The notes beneath the pieces were generated by a model. That model was not told where the DNA came from and made no database searches. It saw only the letters and a list, made by a program, of their open reading frames with translations. From the NCBI RefSeq assembly GCF_039994875.1, contig NZ_CP121196.1, positions 4,588,001 through 4,652,000 of the forward strand: a DNA stretch of 64,000 nucleotides, read 5' to 3'. The first letter of the stretch is position 1. The number at the start of each line of letters is the position of its first letter. This stretch comes from Telmatobacter sp. DSM 110680 (lineage in GTDB: Bacteria > Acidobacteriota > Terriglobia > Terriglobales > Acidobacteriaceae). Made by a program: the position numbers and the translations under genes. Shown in pieces: positions 9,001-16,651 of the stretch.

Positions 9001-9596
9001 CCTTCTCTCGGTAGGCCATTGGCCTCAGTTTGCAAAGAACTTGCCGCGTTGAAGAATTGTGAGTGTTGAAAGACCGCCGGCGCGGCGCCGGGAACCAGGT
9101 TCAGAAGAGTCTGGAAGTTGCGGTTCGTGCCCAAAGGCATATCTACCACATCCTGCGACTCAATCTTTGTACTGATGTCAGCACGATCGGTCTGCAGTTC
9201 CGGTGGCGCCGTATTCACAACAACGGTTTCCGACACGTTGCCGGGCATCAGCGATAGATCGACACGCAACGATGAGTTGCTGAGCAGTTCAATTTTTTCC
9301 TGTGTGACTCGCTTAAATCCTTTCGCCTCGGCATTCACGGAATAAGTCCCAGGTTGGAGATCAGGAAAAGAGAAGTTACCGCTTTCGTTGGTCACAGCCT
9401 CGTGCACAGCGTTTGTCTGGGCTTCGGTGGCCGTCACCTTCGCTCCCGGCACGGTTGCCCCTGAACTATCCGTTACGGTTCCGAGCAGAGTGCCATTAAC
9501 TGCCTGTCCCAAAAGGGAATGTTGAGAGCAAGCAAAACAAATTAGAACAGTCAAAATTACCAGGAAGGGGCCCACCCTCCGACGGGACTTGATCAT
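6081..9596 (-). CDS. TonB-dependent receptor with N-terminal carboxypeptidase-regulatory-like domain (Oar-like)
   Basis: A 1171-residue outer-membrane receptor. A signal peptide (MIKSRRRVGPFLVILTVLIC) is followed by a CarboxypepD_reg-like beta-sandwich (about 35-115: GTLLGTVTDSSGATVPGAKV), a plug domain (about 130-260) and a long beta-barrel ending in phenylalanine (KISF). The set-up matches the large Oar-like receptors of Acidobacteria, thought to import oligosaccharides or other large nutrients using TonB energy. The ATG at 9596 has GGAGG seven nt ahead; 22 further open codons upstream are unlikely to be used. The downstream sugar enzymes and ROK gene suggest a carbohydrate substrate. Confidence 0.93.
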   Translation of the reverse strand: MIKSRRRVGPFLVILTVLICFACSQHSLLGQAVNGTLLGTVTDSSGATVPGAKVTATEAQTNAVHEAVTNESGNFSFPDLQPGTYSVNAEAKGFKRVTQEKIELLSNSSLRVDLSLMPGNVSETVVVNTAPPELQTDRADISTKIESQDVVDMPLGTNRNFQTLLNLVPGAAPAVFQHSQFFNAASSLQTEANGLPREGNLYQIEGIDDDERTGLLQIIIPPAEAIDSVDISTNNFEAELGRATGAVTNVTLKSGTNLLHGSAFEFIQNNDLNARSYFGGPLGHLSYNYFGGSVGGPILKDRLFIFGDYLRTSDHEQIGSTFTIPDSRYFTPVMGLTGCTDPAGCIDLSAAENGTKGQVYDPNSGDGRTVAQGGTPRTPYPNNQIPFSQVNPVSLAILQQTYAAALKYGTVTTKPLNNPANNYTTNLPFTKTTDSFDIKSDFKLTEKNHISGRYSFQRVITFQQAAFGKFLGGPAGGGFEGTGNQKSYSTGVNFDHVFSPTFLTEARFGVAHLGNSAQPNDYGSTDATSIGIQGVNIAGQPFTSGQAAITINGGFSSPIMGYSASVPWIRAESNIDFVNNWTKIVGNHTFKWGIDVRRIHDDLLQDQTFSPRGAFTFSDVQTSDASSPGTTVANDIASFLLDQPSQTGRDLNTFFPRYRQWWTFAFASDKWQATPKLTLDLGLRWEFYPPATPVVKGGFSNYNPANDTLVLAGLGSNPSNLGMQTRYKYFAPRTGFAYRVSPNTVVRGGFGISYTPFPDNTYAYNYPVRANNSYQPVGASGFTPAVLGDGVTVATFQAGFPAPVPVTIPSNGIIALPTSGTSLLAKQLIAQVYTYIPLTYKNPYADSWNVALQQALPYDLSFQLAYVANHGTDISGAQNINLPSYYGGGAASDPENHDANGNLTFGRTAATNEYFLGFSSNYESLQAQLTKRASHDLTFTSAFTWGKALGYISGDDGGLTFFINWRRNYAPLDFDRTLNFEQSFTYGLPFGRGHQLATSTLADAIVGGWRLSGIVSVVSGMPFTVTANGASLNTPGTTQTATLVKPFHKTGKIGASTPWFDPTSFAQPSGCTSTPCNPGLGNTGRNQFRGPGYLQDNLSIFKRFTIYRESALEVRVDAFQLSNTPQFAQPNGSGVTAASFGTITGTLGSGQGSVNGVGGGRTLQGSAKISF

Positions 9597-9643
9597 CTGC
9601 AACCTCCAAGAAGCGATCTCAAATTCGGAGCAACATTCGTATA

Positions 9644-9662
9644 TTGTTCGAATTCCGAACAA
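9644..9662. promoter_or_regulatory. Inverted repeat TTGTTCG-N5-CGAACAA in front of the TonB receptor
   Basis: A perfect 7-bp inverted repeat with a 5-bp centre lies 48 nt upstream of the receptor start. Similar half-elements (AATTCGGA at 9622 and ATTCG at 9635) stand between it and the gene. The position is right for an operator. The neighbouring ROK protein is a possible binder, but this is inference. Confidence 0.45.
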
Positions 9663-9808
9663 GCTAGCTTTGAGCGTGCGACGCTGTCAAGGAGAATCCG
9701 ATTCATCGAATGCTTTATCGATTTATCAATTAGCGTCTTACGAGATCAGATGCGCGTCTCAATGGTTTGCCGGAGAACAAATCTTCTGCGTAAGATAGTC
9801 ATCACTTT

Positions 9809-10654
9809 ATGGCCAGACAGACATCAGGTTTGAAACCTATTTTGTGCGCTCCGGTGCTCCACCGCGTCGACGCAAAACTTCTAGAGCTGCTGCGCGACCT
9901 GAGTGCAGACGAATGGGATATACAGACCGTTGCTCCCGCCTGGAAGGTTCGCGATGTTGCGGCGCACCTCCTCGACACGGTTCTTCGCAAGCTTTCCATG
10001 GTTCGGGATGGATGCTTTGTCGAAACACCGGAAATCCATGAAGAGCAGGAAGTAGTCAAGCTTGTAAATCGCCTCAATGGCGAAGGCGTTCAAGTCTTTC
10101 GCCGCCTCAGTTCATCGGTTCTGATCGACATGATGGAGATGGCCTGCCGACAAAGCGCCGACTTTCATGAATCGCTGGATCCCTTCGCGCAGGCAACGTT
10201 CAACGTGAGCTGGGCCGGCGAGCCGACATCTCTAAATTGGTTCGATACCGCGCGGGAACTTACAGAACGATGGCATCACCAGCAGCAAATTCGGTTCGCT
10301 ACCAGCCGACCTGGCATTATGACGCCAGAGTTTTATCATCCCGTGCTCGACTGCTTCATCCGCGGGCTTCCGCACGCCCTTCGCGATGTCGACGCCGCGA
10401 AAGGCACAACCATTCAACTTGAAATCGAAGGCGACTGCGGAGGTACGTGGCTCATTCGTCGTGTCGATTCTAACTGGACTTTCACTGGCTCTTGTCCAAG
10501 TGAACTCGCCGCGCTTGTCGTCATCCCACAGCAGATTGCGTGGCGTGTCTTCACCAAGGGCATTGATCGCGTTGAAGCACTGAAGAACTCGCGCATTGAG
10601 GGCGAAAGCGCACTGGCGGAGCACGTGTTCAACCTCACCGCGATTGTTGGCTAG
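9809..10654 (+). CDS. Maleylpyruvate isomerase N-terminal (DinB-like) domain protein
   Basis: A 281-residue cytoplasmic protein. The N-terminal part has the pattern of the mycothiol-dependent maleylpyruvate isomerase/DinB four-helix bundle: LLELLRDLSADEWDIQTVAPAWKVRDVAAHLLDTVLRK, with the W(K)VRDVAAHL signature whose histidine usually binds metal, and later TARELTERWHHQQQIR with two more histidines. Members are thiol-dependent transferases or isomerases of unclear substrate. Acidobacteria usually use bacillithiol rather than mycothiol, and a BshB1-like gene lies at 24.9 kb, so a bacillithiol link is possible but unproven. No clear ribosome site precedes the ATG. It diverges from the TonB receptor. 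Confidence 0.72.
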   Translation: MARQTSGLKPILCAPVLHRVDAKLLELLRDLSADEWDIQTVAPAWKVRDVAAHLLDTVLRKLSMVRDGCFVETPEIHEEQEVVKLVNRLNGEGVQVFRRLSSSVLIDMMEMACRQSADFHESLDPFAQATFNVSWAGEPTSLNWFDTARELTERWHHQQQIRFATSRPGIMTPEFYHPVLDCFIRGLPHALRDVDAAKGTTIQLEIEGDCGGTWLIRRVDSNWTFTGSCPSELAALVVIPQQIAWRVFTKGIDRVEALKNSRIEGESALAEHVFNLTAIVG

Positions 10655-10690
10655 CAATCAGTGCGAGCACGCATCTAAATAAGCTTGAGA

Positions 10691-10942
10691 TTAAGCGAAG
10701 AAGCTTACCCTGATATTTGGATCGCCATCAGCACGCAGGCTTTCATCGGCGTTTCGGTCCTCGGCGGGTTCCGAGTCTTCTTCTTCCATTCCGCGCTCCG
10801 CACCTTCATGGTTCCCCTGGTAGGCGTCTTCCTCCATCCGGTCGCATCGGGTCAGCGCCAATGCTGGCTCGACCTCGCGCTCAGTTCGAGTCGCATTTTC
10901 CGGACTCACTCCGCACAGTCCGGGAATAGGAACGATGCCCAT
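10691..10942 (-). CDS. Hypothetical small acidic protein
   Basis: An 83-residue frame beginning MGIVPIPGLCGVSP with a strong ribosome site (GGAG five nt before the ATG). The C-terminal half is very acidic and low-complexity (RMEEDAYQGNHEGAERGMEEEDSEPAED), suggesting a disordered tail. No family recognised. It lies 99 nt downstream of soxR on the same strand and converges on the maleylpyruvate-isomerase-like gene. The good ribosome site is the main argument that it is real; the overlapping plus-strand frames look like shadows. Confidence 0.45.
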   Translation of the reverse strand: MGIVPIPGLCGVSPENATRTEREVEPALALTRCDRMEEDAYQGNHEGAERGMEEEDSEPAEDRNADESLRADGDPNIRVSFFA

Positions 10943-11041
10943 GAAATCTCCAGAAGACCTTCTTCAAGAACTATCGGCAAGTGAATACCAAACTTTAATT
11001 GACGAGAGATGGAGACGACCACGCGGAGTATTCAGTCCCAC

Positions 11042-11596
11042 TCACTCACGCGCACCCCTCCGGCGGCATGCAGGTTCTGACATCGTGTTCTTTGAAGCGG
11101 CGCCATCAACATTACAAAAATCCGGGTCCAGCAGACGCGGCCCTGGTCCATCGGCTGCCAGACGATCCCAAGGATTGCGAAGCGGACAGCTTTGCAGCGA
11201 CAAACAGCCGCAACCAATGCATCCGTCCAACTGGTCGCGGAGGCGCATCAACCGCTGTATGCGGTCATTAAGTTGTTCCCTCCATCGCGCCGAAAGTTTC
11301 CCCCAATCCTGAGCAGTTGGTGTTCGTTTCTCTGGCAAAGTAGCAAGAGCTTTGCGGATTTCTGCGAGTGGGATACCTGTCCGTTGCGCCACCTTGATTA
11401 CGGATACCCTGCGCAATACTTCACGCGCATAGCGTCGTTGATTGCCCTTATTGCGCCAACTATTGATCAGACCCTCCGCCTCATAAAAGTGCAGTGTAGA
11501 AACTGTTACTCCGCTACGCGCTGCCACCTCGCCAACCGTAAGTGCGCGATGAATTTCAGGGTGCTGTTCGAGATCCTTGGAAGATTTTTCCGCCAT
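11042..11596 (-). CDS. soxR: Redox-sensitive transcriptional activator SoxR
   Basis: A 184-residue MerR-family activator. The N-terminal HTH (LTVGEVAARSGVTVSTLHFYEAEGLI) and dimer helix are followed by the diagnostic [2Fe-2S] ligand pattern C126-x2-C129-x-C131-x5-C137 (GCIGCGCLSLQSCPLRNP) and the SoxR tail GPGPRLL. SoxR senses redox-cycling compounds or superoxide by cluster oxidation and activates promoters with an over-long spacer. The ATG at 11596 has GGAG nine nt ahead; a GTG at 11611 is an alternative. It is divergently transcribed from an FMN reductase across a canonical SoxR box, so that gene is the likely direct target. Confidence 0.95.
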   Translation of the reverse strand: MAEKSSKDLEQHPEIHRALTVGEVAARSGVTVSTLHFYEAEGLINSWRNKGNQRRYAREVLRRVSVIKVAQRTGIPLAEIRKALATLPEKRTPTAQDWGKLSARWREQLNDRIQRLMRLRDQLDGCIGCGCLSLQSCPLRNPWDRLAADGPGPRLLDPDFCNVDGAASKNTMSEPACRRRGARE

Positions 11597-11611
11597 GACC
11601 GATTTCTCCAC

Positions 11612-11642
11612 TTGACCTCAAGTTTACTTGAGGTTTTACCAT
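11612..11642 (+). promoter_or_regulatory. SoxR box within a 19-bp-spacer promoter for the FMN reductase
   Basis: The perfect dyad CCTCAAGTTTACTTGAGG (11616-11633) matches the classical SoxR operator. It sits between TTGACC (11612-11617, -35) and TACCAT (11637-11642, -10), which are 19 bp apart. That over-long spacer is the hallmark of MerR/SoxR-activated promoters. The gene served is the reductase starting at 11664; the same dyad probably also autoregulates soxR. Confidence 0.9.
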
Positions 11643-11663
11643 TGATCCAATAGAGGAGAAAAC

Positions 11664-12218
11664 ATGGTGGAAGAGATAATCAAAATCGGTCTGGTGTTTG
11701 GATCAACACGTCCGGGCAGATTCTGCGACACAGTCGCTCGCTGGGCTGCGGGCCAAGTGTGTGCACGCGAGGGATTTACGATTGAAAGCATCGATCCAGC
11801 AGCACCTGAATCGAACTCTGACCCTTCTATTCTCAAGAAGCGTGTCGCCGCATGTGATGCATTCATAATCATCACGCCGGAATATAACCACGGCTATCCC
11901 GCACCTCTCAAGGCGTTGATCGATTCGTTCGGGCAGGAATGGCATGCAAAGCCAGTGGCCTTCGTTTCTTATGGCGGCATCTCAGGCGGGATCCGTGCGG
12001 TTGAGCAATTGCGCCTCGTGTTTGCGGAGCTTCACGCTGTAACTATTCGCGACACTGTCAGCTTTGCGAGTGCATGGGAGCAGTTCGACTCAAACGGGCT
12101 ACTCCGCAATCCTGAACGCGCCGAGCGCTCGATGGATGCCATGCTTCGCCGTCTACACTGGTGGGCGGTGAGCCTTGCGCATGCTCGCACCATCTGGCCT
12201 TATGCGAAAACAGCTTAG
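11664..12218 (+). CDS. NAD(P)H-dependent FMN reductase, likely SoxR target
   Basis: A 184-residue flavodoxin-fold reductase of the SsuE/ChrR/azoreductase type. Seen are the phosphate-binding loop GSTRPGR (about residues 14-20), the isoalloxazine-contacting PEYNHGYPAPLKALID (about 72-87) and SYGGISGG (about 102-109). These enzymes transfer two electrons from NAD(P)H to FMN, quinones or xenobiotics and so avoid superoxide formation. GAGGAG lies just upstream of the ATG. Promoter structure and divergence from soxR indicate induction by redox-active compounds. Confidence 0.9.
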   Translation: MVEEIIKIGLVFGSTRPGRFCDTVARWAAGQVCAREGFTIESIDPAAPESNSDPSILKKRVAACDAFIIITPEYNHGYPAPLKALIDSFGQEWHAKPVAFVSYGGISGGIRAVEQLRLVFAELHAVTIRDTVSFASAWEQFDSNGLLRNPERAERSMDAMLRRLHWWAVSLAHARTIWPYAKTA

Positions 12219-12431
12219 GAGCAGCGCCACAGCATAGCAAGAATTTGTAACTCCCAATGTTGATTCGCTTTTTCAGGATCGAAGTCCAGTTAAAGCACAT
12301 CGATTCTGATATCTTCAAGCCGTCCCGTCATACACCGAATTCTGTTTGGACTGTCGCGCCAACTCTTCATAACAAAACTGCATCCAACCATCCTTCTGCA
12401 GCGTAATAGTCATAGCGAAACCCTCAGGGAG

Positions 12432-12647
12432 ATGTGTGCATTGCAGGATCTGAGAAAAAGCAAAAAGGCCCCCAACAGAAGTGCGGTCCCGGAAACCAGC
12501 AGAGTCAAGATCGAAGACGATGTTTTGTATGTGGAACTCAGCCCACAGTTACGCGCAAAACTTGGCGAAGCTGCAAAAATCCGCGGCCAGTCCGAAACGG
12601 ATTTGATCTATGAAGCGATAGCCGAAGCGATTTCTAAAAAAGGCTAA
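12432..12647 (+). CDS. Small protein with ribbon-helix-helix-like C-terminus
   Basis: A 71-residue protein. The C-terminal 45 residues (VKIEDDVLYVELSPQLRAKLGEAAKIRGQSETDLIYEAIAEAI) show one beta strand followed by two helices, the pattern of Arc/MetJ/CopG DNA-binding dimers. The N-terminus is lysine-rich. GGGAG directly abuts the ATG at 12432 and is better spaced for a TTG at 12441, so the true start may be three codons later. No partner toxin gene is seen beside it. Function is inferred from fold pattern only. Confidence 0.55.
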   Translation: MCALQDLRKSKKAPNRSAVPETSRVKIEDDVLYVELSPQLRAKLGEAAKIRGQSETDLIYEAIAEAISKKG

Positions 12648-12738
12648 AGACGCGCCGGCGAACAAGCATAGCGATCCTTCAGTGCACTTGACGCTGCTTC
12701 TCGGGGCGTGTGTCCGCGTGGATTGTTACACTTGAAGC

Positions 12739-13062
12739 ATGCAGGATGAAATCGAGTTTCGCCGCGCGGCAGAAAGCGCACTGGATGCCCTTAAGAAGCA
12801 CCTTATTGTCCGGGAAGAGGAAGACGAGGCCGGCTTCGAAGTTGAAGAGCAGGGCGGAGTGCTCAACGTCATATTCGAAGAGCCCGCGGTGAAGTTCGTA
12901 ATCACACCGAACACGCCGGTGCGCCAAATCTGGATCTCTGCGCTCTCGACCAGTTTCAAGCTTGACTGGGAAGCGACAGTGGGCGCCTTTGTGCTGCCAC
13001 GCACGGGCGAGAAGTTGATTCCGCTGGTCGACCGGCTCATCCACGAAAACAAGCAGGACTGA
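12739..13062 (+). CDS. cyaY: Frataxin-like protein CyaY
   Basis: A 107-residue protein of the usual CyaY length. An acidic first helix and strand (EFRRAAESALDALKKHL, then EEEDEAGFEVEEQGGVLNVIF) provides the carboxylate ridge used for iron binding, followed by the conserved strands VKFVITPNTPVRQIWISAL. Frataxins bind iron and the IscS/IscU complex and tune Fe-S cluster assembly. No isc genes are adjacent. It ends 13 bp before the convergent GH92 gene. Confidence 0.82.
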   Translation: MQDEIEFRRAAESALDALKKHLIVREEEDEAGFEVEEQGGVLNVIFEEPAVKFVITPNTPVRQIWISALSTSFKLDWEATVGAFVLPRTGEKLIPLVDRLIHENKQD

Positions 13063-13075
13063 TTGAGGATCTGGA

Positions 13076-15409
13076 CTACTCGCGGAAATTTGGCGGGCGG
13101 TCTGCGATCTCTGTGCCCCACTTCGTATTCGGCTCAACACCCATAGTGAAGCGTAGTTCGTTCGTTCCTGCGTGGATCTTGCCGATCGGTAGCCATGAAC
13201 TCGCATACGGGGCACCGTTCAAAGTGACACTCTGAACGTAAATTCCCTGCCCTTGCCTCTCGATTGCCAGCGTGCGTCCGCCGGACAGCTGCAACGTTGC
13301 CTTGTCGAACATGGGTGTGCCTAATACGAGACCGCCCACACCCGGCACTGCGGGATAGAATCCGAGCGCATTCCATACGTACACGCCGGAAGTAGCGCCC
13401 AGGTCATCGTTACCGGGAATGCCGTCCGGTGTAGGCTTGAAGGTATCCTTGGCAATGCGCGTCACTACTTCCTGGGTCTTCCACGGCTTGCCCATGAACA
13501 CATACGCATATGGAGTTACAAAGTCTGGCTCGTTCTCAATGTTGAAGCATGGCTTGCCCCAGCAGCGAAGCGAGGTAAAGAAGTGATCGAGCCGTGGTTC
13601 TGCAACGTGCTCTCCTCCCATGGCTGCAAATAGCGCCGGATAATCAAAGGGGACCATGAACGAATACTGGTAGGTATTCCCCTCCTCGAATCCCGCCTGA
13701 TCGCTGTCAACGGGCGCATTGGGTCTCTTGGGCAGCGAGCGTTCAGGATCGAATCCTGCGAGCCAAGTGCCGTCTGCGTTGCGCGGCCGGATCCAATGTG
13801 TCTCTGGATCGACCAGCGACTTCCAGTTCTCTGACTGCTTCAGGAAGCGATGGTACTCATCATCCCGTCCGGTTGCTCTCGCAAACTGCGCAATCGCAAA
13901 ATCATCGCTTGCATACTCCAGCGTGCGCGAGGCTGCGATACGATCCTTGTCCGCGGGCGCATATCCGGCCTTGAGATATTCGGCAAGGAACGGCCGCTCG
14001 GAGTCGTTGTGCGGCCCCATTCCGGGCTGCGTTCCGGCCTTCACCATGTATTCGAGCGCTTTGGTTGTATCAAAACTGCGCGCGCCAAAGGCGTAGGCAG
14101 ACGAAAGAAGCGCAACAGGAGAATCCCCGCCCATCACGTAAGTGACATCATTAGCCGCTGGCCAGCGCGGATACCAGCCGCTCTGCTCTGCGTCATTTAC
14201 CAGCGACTGCATCATGTCGCTCTCGCGCTCGGGCTCGAACAGCGCCTGCCACTGCACCGTGTTCCGATAGATGTCCCAGTCTGAGAAATTCGCGTATTGC
14301 GTTTTTTGCTTTGTCCCAGCTAACGAGTACACTTTGCCGTCGAAGCCGATGTACTGGCCGTCCTCATCGCTGAAGATGTTGGGAGAGAGGAATGAGTGAT
14401 AGACGCCTGTATAGAAAATCTTTTGCTGATCAGGCGTTCCGCCTTCGACGGCGACACGATTCAGGAGGTCGCTCCAAGTGGATTGCGCTCGTTGGTGAAC
14501 CTGCTCAAAATTCCAATCGGGTATTCCCTTCTCCATATTCGCAAGAGCGCTGGCTTCGCTGACAAACGATATCCCAACTTTCAATTCCAGAAATCCAGTC
14601 CCTAACCCAACCACTCCGAGTCTTTCGAGTTTTTCGGTGTCGTCACTGAATTCAACCCATGCTCCGGTGTGCTTCCCGGTTGCGCTCTTCGCATCTTTCA
14701 AGATCACAGCATCTTGCCACACCGCATTCGACGTGAATGGTCGGCTGAACTTTCCCGCGATATACAACTTGTAGTTCGAATCCGACCCGCAGAACCGACC
14801 CGCGCTCGTCCACCCTGAGAAACTCCCGTCCGGCTTGATCTCGATGTGATTCCCAAACGCCTCATGGTCGCGTGGATTCTCGTTTGGCGACGGAATCGAA
14901 TTTGCGCTGCTTCCCCCGTTTATAAGAAATCTTTTGCGAACTCCCAGCGGAAACTTGAATTTCGCAATTCCCGCGCGCTCCGCCACAGTCAGTTCCACGC
15001 GCACGCCGTTCGTCAACGTGACCGTGTAGTAGCCAGGATGCGCCTGCTCATCGCGACGGTCGAAGGCTAACGGAATGAATTTTGCGGCTGGGCTTGTCGT
15101 GAGTGGATCAAGCGTGGGAAGGACCGCAAAGTCGCCGTAGAGCGGGCATCCCGCTCCGCTGACGTGCGTGAGGCTGAAGCCATACAACTGCTTCTCGCCG
15201 TATTGATACCAAGCATCCGTGTTGGTGTCGGGACTCCACTGCACCATCCCAAATGGCAAGGTCGCACCCGGAAAAGTGTTGCCACCTCCGGCCGTCCCGA
15301 TGAGCGGGTCGACGGAATCGTATGGAGATTTCGGCGTCTGAGCAAGTACTGGAGCGACAAGCAGAATGGGTAGGAATACCAGAATAGGCAGAGCAGAAGA
15401 TACGCGCAT
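13076..15409 (-). CDS. GH92 family alpha-1,2-mannosidase, secreted
   Basis: A 777-residue protein with a signal peptide (MRVSSALPILVFLPILLVAPVLAQ). The mature N-terminus VDPLIGTAGGGNTFPGATLPFGMVQWSPDT is the typical GH92 opening. Conserved blocks follow in family order: LTHVSGAGCPLYGDF, YHSFLSPNIFSDEDGQYIGFDG, FSDWDIYRNTVQW, YVMGGDSPVALLSSAYAFG, and GIPGNDDLGATSGVYVWNALGFYPAVPG, the last containing catalytic acids. GH92 enzymes are calcium-dependent exo-alpha-mannosidases acting on glycoprotein or fungal mannans in the periplasm or outside. GAGG lies 8 nt before the ATG. Confidence 0.93.
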   Translation of the reverse strand: MRVSSALPILVFLPILLVAPVLAQTPKSPYDSVDPLIGTAGGGNTFPGATLPFGMVQWSPDTNTDAWYQYGEKQLYGFSLTHVSGAGCPLYGDFAVLPTLDPLTTSPAAKFIPLAFDRRDEQAHPGYYTVTLTNGVRVELTVAERAGIAKFKFPLGVRKRFLINGGSSANSIPSPNENPRDHEAFGNHIEIKPDGSFSGWTSAGRFCGSDSNYKLYIAGKFSRPFTSNAVWQDAVILKDAKSATGKHTGAWVEFSDDTEKLERLGVVGLGTGFLELKVGISFVSEASALANMEKGIPDWNFEQVHQRAQSTWSDLLNRVAVEGGTPDQQKIFYTGVYHSFLSPNIFSDEDGQYIGFDGKVYSLAGTKQKTQYANFSDWDIYRNTVQWQALFEPERESDMMQSLVNDAEQSGWYPRWPAANDVTYVMGGDSPVALLSSAYAFGARSFDTTKALEYMVKAGTQPGMGPHNDSERPFLAEYLKAGYAPADKDRIAASRTLEYASDDFAIAQFARATGRDDEYHRFLKQSENWKSLVDPETHWIRPRNADGTWLAGFDPERSLPKRPNAPVDSDQAGFEEGNTYQYSFMVPFDYPALFAAMGGEHVAEPRLDHFFTSLRCWGKPCFNIENEPDFVTPYAYVFMGKPWKTQEVVTRIAKDTFKPTPDGIPGNDDLGATSGVYVWNALGFYPAVPGVGGLVLGTPMFDKATLQLSGGRTLAIERQGQGIYVQSVTLNGAPYASSWLPIGKIHAGTNELRFTMGVEPNTKWGTEIADRPPNFRE

Positions 15410-15499
15410 CAGACAAGCCTCTGAATTTGAGATGTTTCTCAGCCTCGAATTCTACTCTTCTGAAATGCTGACCTCGCGTACCGCTGAACCTTCAATTCA

Positions 15500-15541
15500 A
15501 AAAAGAAAAGCGGACCGCGCATTTGATCGCGGCCCGCCTTT
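15500..15541 (-). terminator. Rho-independent terminator of pstS
   Basis: On the minus strand a 10-bp GC-rich stem (15528-15537 with 15510-15519, one G-U pair, 8-nt loop) is followed by TTTTCTTTTTT. It begins 17 nt after the pstS stop, so the phoB-phoR-pstS transcript ends here and pstCAB are not co-transcribed downstream. Confidence 0.9.
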
Positions 15542-15553
15542 TCGATCTGACGC

Positions 15554-16555
15554 TTACTGCAATGAATAGACCGTCTTCAGTTCTTTTTCAACAAGAGCAT
15601 CTGGCAGGGGAGCGTAAGAAAGCGCCGAAACCTGGCCTTCACCGGACTTGAGAATCCAGCTCAGCAGATCCTTGATCACTGTGCGATTCGCCTGATTCGT
15701 ACCCTTCACTGGGATCAGCAGATAAGTGAAGCTCGATATCGGGTACGCGTTTGCACCTGGAGCATCGGTGATCGAAACGCGATAGTCGGCAGGCATTTGC
15801 TTCACGCTGGCTGCGGCATCCGTCACTCCCTGGATAGACGCAGTGATCCAGTTGCCGGCGGCATTCTTGACGGAGCCAAAGGTCATCTTGTTCTGCAGGG
15901 CATAAATCAACTCAACGTATCCGATTGCACCGGGTAACTGACGCACGAGGCCCGCGACGCCTTCATTGCCCTTGCCGCCGACGCCCACCGGCCAACTTGG
16001 CGAAGAGCCTTTGCTCGGACCGTTCGCCCAGTCCTTGCTCACCTTGCTGAGGTAGTCGGTCCAAATAAAGCTGGTACCGGACCCATCGGAACGATGCACA
16101 ACGATAATTTTCTGGTCGGGCAGTTTCGCGCCGGGATTGTCCTTGGCGATCCGCCCATCATTCCAATTTGTGATCTTGCCGAGATAAATGTCGGCCAGCA
16201 CGTCCGGGCTGAAACGAATATCCTTCACGCCGGGCACATTGAACACCGGCACAACCGCTCCGAGAACGGTAGGAAGATGAATGAGCTTCACCGGCGATGA
16301 CGAAAGCAATTCGTCGGTCATCGGCATATCGGATGCGCCAAAGTCGACAAGCCCCTTGGTAACTTGGGCGATTCCTCCGCCGGAACCAATGGAGGCGTAG
16401 TTGATTTCGACACCGGGGTGTGCGGTGCTGTATTCACTGAACCACTTTGAGTAAATCGGATAAGGGAATGTTGCACCGGCTGCGGTTAACTTCTGCGCCT
16501 GGGCCGCGCCCATCGCTAAAACCAACAAACCTACTGCAATCAAGGTCTTTTTCAC
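15554..16555 (-). CDS. pstS: Phosphate ABC transporter substrate-binding protein PstS
   Basis: A 333-residue periplasmic protein. A signal peptide (VKKTLIAVGLLVLAMGAAQAQ) leads to the PstS hallmark KLTAAGATFPYPIYSKWFSEY, then INYASIGSGGGI, VDFGASDMPMTD, and VVHRSDGSGTSFIWTDYL, which build the phosphate-binding cleft. It captures phosphate for the PstCAB importer. The GTG at 16555 is used because GGAG lies 8 nt ahead and the signal peptide then starts properly; a GTG eight codons upstream lacks a ribosome site. It is the third gene of phoB-phoR-pstS and is followed by a strong terminator. Confidence 0.95.
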   Translation of the reverse strand: MKKTLIAVGLLVLAMGAAQAQKLTAAGATFPYPIYSKWFSEYSTAHPGVEINYASIGSGGGIAQVTKGLVDFGASDMPMTDELLSSSPVKLIHLPTVLGAVVPVFNVPGVKDIRFSPDVLADIYLGKITNWNDGRIAKDNPGAKLPDQKIIVVHRSDGSGTSFIWTDYLSKVSKDWANGPSKGSSPSWPVGVGGKGNEGVAGLVRQLPGAIGYVELIYALQNKMTFGSVKNAAGNWITASIQGVTDAAASVKQMPADYRVSITDAPGANAYPISSFTYLLIPVKGTNQANRTVIKDLLSWILKSGEGQVSALSYAPLPDALVEKELKTVYSLQ

Positions 16556-16651
16556 GGAATCGCTCCAATGCAGGATCACTGCCGTGTTTTATTTTCTACG
16601 GCCAATGTTACGGACATTTGAATAGATGCCAGCTTTTTGATTTTTATTGAC

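Noticed and set aside
10935..11312. Plus-strand frame starting MPMKSPEDLLQELSASEY
   Set aside because: The first 25 residues look protein-like, but most of the frame is antisense to soxR and compositionally poor; possibly a decayed gene remnant, not supportable.
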